NCBI GenBank assembly: GCA_036556905.1
Contig: DATBIM010000112.1
Span: 1 to 64,000, forward strand
Length of the DNA: 64,000 nt
Reading direction: 5' to 3'
From: 40CM-4-69-5 sp036556905
GTDB taxonomy: Bacteria > Methylomirabilota > Methylomirabilia > Rokubacteriales > CSP1-6
Shown: positions 23,487 through 30,047 of the stretch, in pieces
How the letters are laid out: each line of letters begins with the position of its first letter
How positions within the stretch are numbered: the stretch's first letter is position 1
The notes under the pieces: model-generated
What the model was told of the DNA's origin: nothing
Databases searched by the model: none
What the model saw: only the letters and a program-made list of their open reading frames with translations
Made by a program: the position numbers and the translations under genes

Positions 23487-24442
23487 TAACCCTTCCGCTT
23501 GTCGATCACGGCCAGCAGCGGCTGGCCCGCCCGGAGGCGTCGGAGATTCTCGCAGAACGTGGCGATGACCCGGCCGGCCCGACGGGGCGAGCCGCCCGCG
23601 GTGTGCGGGGTGACGATGACCCGGGGGTGGTTCCAGAGGGGATGGCCGGCGGGGAGCGGCTCGGGGTCGGTGACGTCGAGGCCGGCGCCCCCGATCAGCC
23701 CCTGCTCGAGCGCGGCCAGGAGATCGTCGCCGTACACGATGGCTCCCCGAGTCACGTTGATGAGCAGGGCGTGCCGCCGCATCCGACGGAACAGGTCCCG
23801 GGTGAACAGATGGTGCGTGGCCTTGGTGAGGGGCAGGCAGATGACCACGGCGTCGGACTCGGCGAGCAGGTCGTTCAGCCGGTCGTTGCGCCACAGCGTC
23901 ACCCCGGGCTCGGGCGGCACGTCCTCGATGTCCACGGCCAGGACGCGCATGCCGAAGCCCAGCGCGCGGCGGGCCACCTCGCGTCCGGTGCCTCCGAAGC
24001 CGACGACGCCCATCGTCTGCTCCCAGAGCTCCCACTGCTCCCGGCGGATGGCCTCGCGCAGCCCGTAGTCGGGCCGGCGGATGGCGGTGTGCAGACCCCG
24101 GGTGAGGGCCAGGAGCAGGGCCATGGCGTGCTCGGCCAGGTGGATGCCGACCCCGCCCTTCTCGCTGGCCAGGACGATGTCGCTCTCGATCAGCTCCTGC
24201 GTCAGGATCGCGTCCACACCGGCGCCGATCGACTGGTAGTAGCGCAGGCGTCGGGCCTGGCTCAGCACCTCCGGGTTCACGCGGCCAAAGAGCACGTCGG
24301 TGTCGGCGATCTCCGCTTTCTGCTGCGCGGGATCCCGGGTTTCCACGAGCCGGCTTCCTGGCCCCGCGGCGTCGAGAATCTGAGCGCGTTCATCGGGGCT
24401 GAGGGAGGGAACGATCATGAGCGGCGTGTAGAGGATCTTCAT
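23483..24442 (-). CDS. D-2-hydroxyacid dehydrogenase (second of a tandem pair)
   Basis: A 319-residue NAD(P)-dependent enzyme of the D-isomer 2-hydroxyacid dehydrogenase family. The nucleotide-binding site is G-V-V-G-F-G-G-T-G, which lacks the usual G-x-G-x-x-G first spacing but fits the fold. The catalytic Arg is in N-V-T-R-G, the Glu in D-P-E-P-L-P and the His in T-P-H-T-A-G. It interconverts 2-oxo and 2-hydroxy acids, for example in glycerate or sugar-acid breakdown. The ATG start overlaps the upstream stop (ATGA). Confidence 0.9.
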   Translation of the reverse strand: MKILYTPLMIVPSLSPDERAQILDAAGPGSRLVETRDPAQQKAEIADTDVLFGRVNPEVLSQARRLRYYQSIGAGVDAILTQELIESDIVLASEKGGVGIHLAEHAMALLLALTRGLHTAIRRPDYGLREAIRREQWELWEQTMGVVGFGGTGREVARRALGFGMRVLAVDIEDVPPEPGVTLWRNDRLNDLLAESDAVVICLPLTKATHHLFTRDLFRRMRRHALLINVTRGAIVYGDDLLAALEQGLIGGAGLDVTDPEPLPAGHPLWNHPRVIVTPHTAGGSPRRAGRVIATFCENLRRLRAGQPLLAVIDKRKGY

Positions 24443-25413
24443 GACCGCAGCTCCGGCACGACCCACAGCGGAGGACGTCCGGCCGCCACCCGCTGGATGT
24501 TGTCGTAGGAGTTACGGAAGGCCCGGGCCCAGTTCTCCCAGGTGGGGCCCGCCATGTGGGGGGTGATGATCACGTTGTCGAGCGCGAAGAGCGGATGATC
24601 CTTGGGTGGCGGCTCCTCGACCAGCACGTCGAGCCCGGCCGCAGCGATCCGGCCCGTGCTCAGCGCCTGGTGGAGCGCCGCCTCGTCGACCACCGGTCCC
24701 CGGCAGGTGTTGATCAGGATGGCCCCCAGCTTCATCGCCGCGAACTGCGCTGCCCCCATGAAGCGATGGGTGCTCTCGTTGAGCGGCACGTGGAGGGTCA
24801 CCACGTCCGCGGCCCCCAGCAGCTCCTCGAACAGGACGAAGCGGACGCCGAGGGCATCCTCCTGATCCTCGGTCAGCCGCACGATGTCGTAGTAGATGAC
24901 CTCGGCGTCGAAGGCCCGCACGCGCCGGGCCACCTTCTTGCCGATGGTGCCCAGGCCGATGATGCCCACGGTCTTGCCGGCGAGCTCGTAGAGGCGGTGC
25001 TCGTCGAAGCCACCGACCCGCCAGTTCCCGGCGACGACGTTGCCGTGCAGCCACACCCCGCGCTTGAGCGTCGCCAGCATCAGCATGAGCGTGTGCTCGG
25101 CGACGGCCAGCGCGTTGGAGCCGCCGTTGTTGGCCACCGGCACCCCCGCCTGGCGGGCGGCCGAAAGATCGATGCGATCGTAGCCCGCGCTGATCAGCTG
25201 GACCAGGCGGAGCCGGGGCGCCGCCCGGAAGAATGCCGCGTCGATCCCGCCCCGGGCGAAGCCCATCCAGTACTCGGCGTCGGAGAGCAGGCGTCGGTGC
25301 TCCGGCGAAGCGCGATCGGCCACGTGCAGCTCGTATCCTTCGGGCAGCATCGCGCGAGCGAGGTCCATGATGGGCTTGGGCATCGGCGGCGAGAACAGGA
25401 TCTTGGTGGCCAC
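24439..25413 (-). CDS. D-2-hydroxyacid dehydrogenase (first gene of the operon)
   Basis: A 324-residue member of the same family as the next gene but clearly diverged. The Rossmann motif is G-I-I-G-L-G-T-I-G, the catalytic Arg is in N-T-C-R-G-P, the Glu in V-E-E-P-P-P and the His in T-P-H-M-A-G. It probably oxidises or reduces a sugar-derived 2-hydroxy acid such as glycerate. The start is GTG with a GAGGAG site six bases before. Promoter boxes TTGTCC and TATAAG lie about 60 and 40 bases upstream. Confidence 0.9.
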   Translation of the reverse strand: MATKILFSPPMPKPIMDLARAMLPEGYELHVADRASPEHRRLLSDAEYWMGFARGGIDAAFFRAAPRLRLVQLISAGYDRIDLSAARQAGVPVANNGGSNALAVAEHTLMLMLATLKRGVWLHGNVVAGNWRVGGFDEHRLYELAGKTVGIIGLGTIGKKVARRVRAFDAEVIYYDIVRLTEDQEDALGVRFVLFEELLGAADVVTLHVPLNESTHRFMGAAQFAAMKLGAILINTCRGPVVDEAALHQALSTGRIAAAGLDVLVEEPPPKDHPLFALDNVIITPHMAGPTWENWARAFRNSYDNIQRVAAGRPPLWVVPELRS

Positions 25414-25448
25414 GGCGTCTCCTCGTGAGCGGCGAGTTGGTGCGCTCT

Positions 25449-25477
25449 CTTATAGTCGATCCGCGCGGCGGGGACAA
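25449..25477 (-). promoter_or_regulatory. Promoter of the sugar-acid operon (TTGTCC-17-TATAAG)
   Basis: On the minus strand TTGTCC (25472-25477) and TATAAG (25449-25454) are separated by 17 bases, about 36 bases before the first GTG. The resulting leader includes the GAGGAG ribosome site, in contrast to the leaderless genes elsewhere. Confidence 0.5.
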
Positions 25478-25523
25478 GACGCCCGGCAGTGCGAGCCGCA
25501 GGACGTCGCGGGGCTGGGTCGCA

Positions 25524-25545
25524 GCGGGCGGGCAGGGCCGCCCGC
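25524..25545 (-). terminator. GC-rich hairpin after the DUF1344 gene
   Basis: A perfect 8-bp stem (GCGGGCGG with CCGCCCGC) and 6-base loop starts 13 bases past the DUF1344 stop. No T-tract follows, so its terminator role is tentative. Confidence 0.35.
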
Positions 25546-25557
25546 CGCGACGAACAG

Positions 25558-25815
25558 CTACTGCGAGACCTGGATGCCGGTCACGATCTTCTTGCCGTCG
25601 CGCTCCTCATAGGAGGCCTTGACCGACGCGCCCTCCTTGAGGTCGTCCATCGCCTGGCCCTCGGCGACCCAGAGCTGGGTGCCGTCCTCCAGCATGATGA
25701 CCCGGTCCGACGTGTCCACTGCCCTGATCTTGCCTTCGACATCGCCAGCCCACGCGCCGGCGGCGGCGAGGATGAGCAGCACGGCCAGCGCGAATCCTAC
25801 GGTCTTCTTCATCAT
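25558..25815 (-). CDS. DUF1344 domain-containing exported protein
   Basis: An 85-residue protein: a signal peptide (M-M-K-K-T then a hydrophobic run ending AWA) and a small beta-rich domain with the pattern V-E-G-K-I-R-A-V-D, M-L-E-D-G-T-Q-L-W-V, L-K-E-G-A-S-V-K-A-S-Y typical of DUF1344. Function is unknown; the domain looks like a small OB-like periplasmic fold. GAGGAGG precedes two adjacent ATGs (25815 and 25812); the second has the better spacing. It lies downstream of the protease gene with its own ribosome site. Confidence 0.8.
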   Translation of the reverse strand: MMKKTVGFALAVLLILAAAGAWAGDVEGKIRAVDTSDRVIMLEDGTQLWVAEGQAMDDLKEGASVKASYEERDGKKIVTGIQVSQ

Positions 25816-25973
25816 GATTCCTCCTCGAGGATTGTCGAACGCGTGGGAGAGGAGCAACGCCCGTGCCAGCGCCCGTGGTTGCGGAAAATGCGTGGTGGCG
25901 GGGCTTTTCGAGCAGGGCCCGGCCAGGCACCGAGCCCGAGTGTGGCGCCGCTGCGCCCGCCGTGGCGTTCTTG

Positions 25974-26696
25974 CTAGTGAGGACTGATTCCGGCGCCGCC
26001 GAGGAAGCGACGGATCGCCGCGGCCGAGATCACCGTCGTCTCTCCCGGGACGGGGACATCGACGACCTTCTCCGGCACCGTCTGCAGCGTGATCCGGGCC
26101 GTCCGGTAGCCCTCCACAATGGCGATGAGCGTGCCGGTGGGCGCGTGGAAGACGCCGCCGCCGCTGGCCCCATAGCTGACCGAGGCGTCGATCATGCGGG
26201 CGGCGCCCGCGAGGGCGATCTCGCCGTCGCTGGCGGCAATCTGGCTGACGACACCGCTGACCACCGTCAGCCGGCGGCCCCAGGGGAAGCCCACCACCCA
26301 GACCTCGTCGCCCAGGCCAACGGTTTCCTGCAGGGTCACCGGCGGCAGGGCGAGTCCGGAGATCATGACGAGGGCGAGGTCCGCCTCTTCGTTGAGGGCC
26401 ACGACTTCGGCCTTCAGGCGGCCCCGGCGGCCCGGCACGCCCACGGAGATCTGTTGCTCGCCGGTGGCGCTCAGGACGTGGCGCGTGGTGACGATCCAGG
26501 AGCGGGCCCCACCGGCGTCGGCGGCGATCACGACGCCGGAGCCCATTCGCCGCACGCCACCCGCGACCTCGGCGCGGAGCTGGACCGTGGAGGGCAGGAT
26601 GCGTTGCATGACGTCGCCGCGCTCGGCGGCGGGCGGCCGCGAGGCGCAGGCGGCGAGAGCGGCCAGCAACAAGCCGAGGGCAAGGGCGCGCCTCAC
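25974..26696 (-). CDS. Trypsin-like serine protease, predicted lipoprotein
   Basis: A 240-residue protein with a lipoprotein signal: a hydrophobic run then L-A-A-C, predicting lipid attachment at Cys17. The protease domain shows the catalytic triad of the S1/HtrA fold: His in V-T-T-R-H-V-L, Asp in E-A-D-L-A-L-V and Ser in Y-G-A-S-G-G-G. No PDZ domain follows, unlike DegP. The GTG start overlaps the stop of the NtrC-type regulator (GTGA), so it is co-translated with a two-component system and may act in envelope sensing (inference). Confidence 0.85.
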   Translation of the reverse strand: MRRALALGLLLAALAACASRPPAAERGDVMQRILPSTVQLRAEVAGGVRRMGSGVVIAADAGGARSWIVTTRHVLSATGEQQISVGVPGRRGRLKAEVVALNEEADLALVMISGLALPPVTLQETVGLGDEVWVVGFPWGRRLTVVSGVVSQIAASDGEIALAGAARMIDASVSYGASGGGVFHAPTGTLIAIVEGYRTARITLQTVPEKVVDVPVPGETTVISAAAIRRFLGGAGISPH

Positions 26697-28054
26697 GGCG
26701 CCGAGGTGTCTCCGCCCCTGACCGCCAGGATGCGGTACAGGGTGCGGCGGTCGATGCCCAGCAGCTCGGCCGCGCGCGCCTTGTTCCCGCCGGCCTCCTC
26801 CAGCACCGCCTGCACGTACCAGTGCTTGACCTCTTCCAGCGTCATTCGCCCGGGCGGAAGCTTCGGTGGCGGGGGTGCGGCCGGGCCCAGCTCGGGCGGC
26901 AGGTCGTGGGGCAGCAGGAGCTCCGTGGAGGACAACGTCACCGCTCGCTCGATCACGTGCTCGAGCTCGCGGACATTGCCCGGCCAGTCGTAGCTGCCCA
27001 GGGCCGCCAGCGTCTCCCGAGCCAGCCCCTTGGCAGGCTTGCCCGCAGCCGCCGCGGACTTGTTCAGGAAATGCTGGGCCAGGAGCGGCACATCCTGCTT
27101 GCGCTCCCGCAGCGACGGCACGTGGATGGTGACCACGTTGAGCCGGTAGTAGAGGTCTTCCCGAAAGGCGCCTTCCTCGACTCGCTTGCGGAGATCTCGA
27201 TTCGTCGCGGCAATGATCCGCACGTCGACCGGGATGGGCTCGTTGGCGCCCACGCGACGGACAACGCGGTCCTGGAGCACGCGCAGCAGCTTGGCCTGCA
27301 GGGGCAGGGACAGGTCGCCGACCTCGTCGAGGAAGCAGGTGCCGCCGTCGGCGGTCTCGATCAGGCCGCGGCGGCTCTGCAGGGCGCCGGTGAAGGCCCC
27401 GCGCTCGTGACCGAAGAGCTCGGACTCGAACAGGTTCTCGGCCACCGCGGTGCAGTCCACCACGACGAAGGAGCGCTCGGCCCGCGGACCGGCATAGTGA
27501 ATCGCTCGCGCCACCACCTCCTTACCCGTCCCCGTCTCGCCCTGGATCAGCACCGTCGCGTCCTGGGCCGCGACCCGGGCCACCATCTTGTAGATCGCCA
27601 CCATCTCCGGCGACTGGCCGACGAGGTTCTCCGGCCGGTAGCGCTCCTGCAGCTCGCGCCGGAACTCTCGGTTCTCGCGGCCGAGCCGTTGCGCTTCCAG
27701 CGTCCGGCGTACGGCCGCCTTGATTTCCTCGATGCGGAACGGCTTGGAGAGGTAGTCGTAGGCGCCCGCCCGAATGGCCTCCACCGCGGTGTCCATGGTG
27801 GCGAACGCGGTCAGGATCAGGACGGGCAGTGGGGGGCTGAGCTTGGCCAGCCGGTGGAGGACGGCCAGGCCGTCCAGGTCCGGCATGCGGAGGTCCACCA
27901 GGGCGAGGTCGAAGGGCTCGGTCTCGGCCAGGCGCACGCACTCCTCGCCGCCCCCGGCGGCGCGCACGCGGTAGCCCTCCCGCGCCAGAACCTCGACGAG
28001 CAGATCGCGAGCCACGGGATCGTCGTCGGCCACGAGGATGATGGGCGCAGCCAT
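26693..28054 (-). CDS. Sigma-54-dependent NtrC-type response regulator
   Basis: 453 residues in three parts. The receiver domain has the phospho-acceptor Asp54 in L-V-D-L-R-M-P, plus T-A-F-A and K-P-F. The AAA+ activator has Walker A G-E-T-G-T-G-K-E near residue 172, the sigma-54 contact loop G-A-F-T-G-A near 217 and an arginine-finger region in R-E-D-L-Y-Y-R-L. A Fis-type helix-turn-helix closes the protein (N-K-A-R-A-A-E-L-L-G-I-D-R-R-T-L). It activates sigma-54 promoters when phosphorylated, presumably by the histidine kinase whose stop it overlaps by one base. Confidence 0.95.
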   Translation of the reverse strand: MAAPIILVADDDPVARDLLVEVLAREGYRVRAAGGGEECVRLAETEPFDLALVDLRMPDLDGLAVLHRLAKLSPPLPVLILTAFATMDTAVEAIRAGAYDYLSKPFRIEEIKAAVRRTLEAQRLGRENREFRRELQERYRPENLVGQSPEMVAIYKMVARVAAQDATVLIQGETGTGKEVVARAIHYAGPRAERSFVVVDCTAVAENLFESELFGHERGAFTGALQSRRGLIETADGGTCFLDEVGDLSLPLQAKLLRVLQDRVVRRVGANEPIPVDVRIIAATNRDLRKRVEEGAFREDLYYRLNVVTIHVPSLRERKQDVPLLAQHFLNKSAAAAGKPAKGLARETLAALGSYDWPGNVRELEHVIERAVTLSSTELLLPHDLPPELGPAAPPPPKLPPGRMTLEEVKHWYVQAVLEEAGGNKARAAELLGIDRRTLYRILAVRGGDTSAP

Positions 28055-29583
28055 CAGGCGGCCTGAGGCCCCGCCGGCAAGAGCACGCGGAAGCGGCTGC
28101 CGCGCCCCTCGGCGCTGTCCAACTCGATGCGCCCGCGGTGCTCGCGGACGATCTGCGCGGAGATGAAGAGTCCCAGCCCTGTCCCGCGGCCGGGCTCCTT
28201 GGTCGAGAAAAACGGCTCGAAGATGCGCTTGCGATCGGGCTCGGGGATGCCGGTCCCGGTGTCGCTGACCTCGATCTCGAGGCCGTCGGGGTCGCGGCCG
28301 TTGGCGGTAGCCAGCCGGACTCGTCCTCCGGGTGCCGTGGCGTCGATGGCGTTGGTCAGGAGGTTCAGGACGACCTGCTGGAGCTGGCCACCGTGGCCGC
28401 GCACGTGGGGCAGATCCGGCGCCAGGGCCAGCTCCAGGGTGAGGCCGGCCGCGGTGAGCCCCGGGCGCACCAGCTCGGCCGTGCTGCGCACGAGACCGTT
28501 GACGTCGACCGGCACGGCCTCGCCGGGCGGGCGCCGGGTGAGGTCGAGGAGCTGCGTGATGATCTCGCTGACACGGGCCAGCTGACTCTCCACCACGTTC
28601 AGTCGGCGGGTGGTGGCCTCCAGGGGGGCGCCCGAGGCGACGTCCTGGCGCAGCAGCTCCAGGTGGCCGGCGATGGAGTGCAGAGGCGTGCCGACCTCGT
28701 GGGCGATCTCGGCCACGATGCGGCCCGAGAGGGCCAGCCGCTCGGCATGGCTCAGGCTGCGCTGCATGACGAACAACAGCTCGTTGAGGCGTTCCACTTC
28801 CTGGTAGCGCGTCTGAAGCTGACGCGTCGCTTCGTCGACCCGGGCCTGGAGCTCGTCACTGAAGGCCTGGATGCGGAGGACCATCTCGTTGAAGTGGCGG
28901 CCCAGCACGGCGAACTCCTCGTCGCCGGCTACCGGGAGGGCCGCCCGGGTGTCGCCGTGCCGAACGCGGTCGATCGTGTGCAGGAAGCGTCGCAGGGGGC
29001 GGTCGACAACGACGTAGACGGCGGCGCTCATCAGCAGCCCCATCACCACGACGGAGGCGGCGGTGAGGACGAACGCGCCCGTGCTGACGCGGGCGGCCAG
29101 CGCGTCGGCCCGGTCCAGCGAGAACTTGGCGGCGACTGCCCCGGCCACCGTCTCGCCGAGCGTGACCGGCGCCACCACCTCCCAGTAGCGGCCGGACCCC
29201 TCGTAGATGAGGCGCGATACCACGCGGCCGAGCCGGACCTGGTCGGCCTCCTTGCGGGTGAGGGGCAGACGCGACTGGGAGTGACTGGTCGCCACCACCC
29301 GGGTCTGGCTGCCGTCGAGGTCGAGCACGTCGAGCTGCTGCACGTTCCCGCGCACGGCCATGATGTCGCGGATCTGCCGCTGGAGCAGGGGACCGCTCTC
29401 GAACTCCCGCCGGTCGCCGATGGTGGCCGCGATCTCGCGGGCGAAGGTGACAGCGCGCTCGCGCAGATCCTCCTCCACCCAGGCCCGGGACACCTTGTGG
29501 TGCAGCAGCGTGAAGGCGAAGGAGACCACCACGAGGATGAGCAGGCTGAGCAGGACCAGCTTGCGGCGGATGGTGGCCCGCAT
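28054..29583 (-). CDS. Membrane sensor histidine kinase
   Basis: 509 residues: TM helix about 10-28, a periplasmic sensor domain to about 175, TM helix about 177-197, a HAMP domain, a short coiled coil, and a HisKA domain with I-A-H-E-V-G-T-P-L-H (phospho-His near 294). HATPase boxes are N-L-L-T-N-A-I-D-A (N), D-T-G-T-G-I-P (G1), F-E-P-F-F-S-T-K (F) and G-T-G-L-G-L (G2). The signal is unknown. It partners the downstream NtrC-type regulator. Its ATG lies 13 bases after the thioesterase stop. Confidence 0.95.
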   Translation of the reverse strand: MRATIRRKLVLLSLLILVVVSFAFTLLHHKVSRAWVEEDLRERAVTFAREIAATIGDRREFESGPLLQRQIRDIMAVRGNVQQLDVLDLDGSQTRVVATSHSQSRLPLTRKEADQVRLGRVVSRLIYEGSGRYWEVVAPVTLGETVAGAVAAKFSLDRADALAARVSTGAFVLTAASVVVMGLLMSAAVYVVVDRPLRRFLHTIDRVRHGDTRAALPVAGDEEFAVLGRHFNEMVLRIQAFSDELQARVDEATRQLQTRYQEVERLNELLFVMQRSLSHAERLALSGRIVAEIAHEVGTPLHSIAGHLELLRQDVASGAPLEATTRRLNVVESQLARVSEIITQLLDLTRRPPGEAVPVDVNGLVRSTAELVRPGLTAAGLTLELALAPDLPHVRGHGGQLQQVVLNLLTNAIDATAPGGRVRLATANGRDPDGLEIEVSDTGTGIPEPDRKRIFEPFFSTKEPGRGTGLGLFISAQIVREHRGRIELDSAEGRGSRFRVLLPAGPQAA

Positions 29584-29596
29584 CCCGTGGGCGTCC

Positions 29597-30022
29597 TCAG
29601 GCCCGGGTCAGGAGCATGTAGGTGGCGCGGCCGACGGCGAGCAACCGGCCGGTGGCGTCGGTGATCCGGGCCTCACCGAAGGCGATGGTCCGGCCCTTCC
29701 TCAGGATGGAGCCTTCGGCCACGACCTCGCCCTCCCGGACCCCGGACAGGAAGCTGACGTTGAGATCGAGCGTCGTCTGATCGAGGCCGCCGCTGGCGGG
29801 AGCGGCGTAGGTCCCCAGAGCGCCGCCCACGGCCATGTCGACCAGCGAGGAGTAGATGCCGCCGTGGAGCGGGGCCCCGGCGTCGTTGCAGAGATCATCG
29901 CGGACGGGGACGCGCAGCCGCACCCAGCCTTCGCGGGCATCGTCCACGTGCACGCCCAGGTAGGCCCAGAAGCGATTGCGCCGGGCCCGCTCACGGACGG
30001 CGGCCAGGAGGTCCTCCGCCAC
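29597..30022 (-). CDS. PaaI-type hotdog thioesterase
   Basis: A 141-residue PaaI/YbgC-like thioesterase. The N-D-A-G-A-P-L-H-G-G-I segment carries the conserved H-G-G of the PaaI family (with the upstream Asn), followed by S-L-V-D-M-A-V-G-G and a T-T-L-D-L-N-V-S-F strand. It hydrolyses aromatic or medium acyl-CoAs. The GTG start at 30022 is set by a TATACT box seven bases before it. It is the first gene of the minus-strand unit leading into the two-component system, an unusual companion. Confidence 0.85.
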   Translation of the reverse strand: MAEDLLAAVRERARRNRFWAYLGVHVDDAREGWVRLRVPVRDDLCNDAGAPLHGGIYSSLVDMAVGGALGTYAAPASGGLDQTTLDLNVSFLSGVREGEVVAEGSILRKGRTIAFGEARITDATGRLLAVGRATYMLLTRA

Positions 30023-30029
30023 GGCTCGT

Positions 30030-30035
30030 AGTATA
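30030..30035 (-). promoter_or_regulatory. -10 box TATACT of the PaaI-type thioesterase (leaderless type)
   Basis: On the minus strand TATACT ends 7 bases before the GTG at 30022. It shares four bases with the plus-strand box TATAGT at 30032-30037. Confidence 0.6.
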
Positions 30036-30037
30036 GT
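30032..30037 (+). promoter_or_regulatory. -10 box TATAGT of the helicase-nuclease gene
   Basis: TATAGT ends 10 bases before the ATG at 30048, predicting a leader of about 3 bases. It overlaps the divergent box, so both promoters are built on one 8-bp sequence. Confidence 0.5.
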
Positions 30038-30047
30038 CGAGCCCGGC

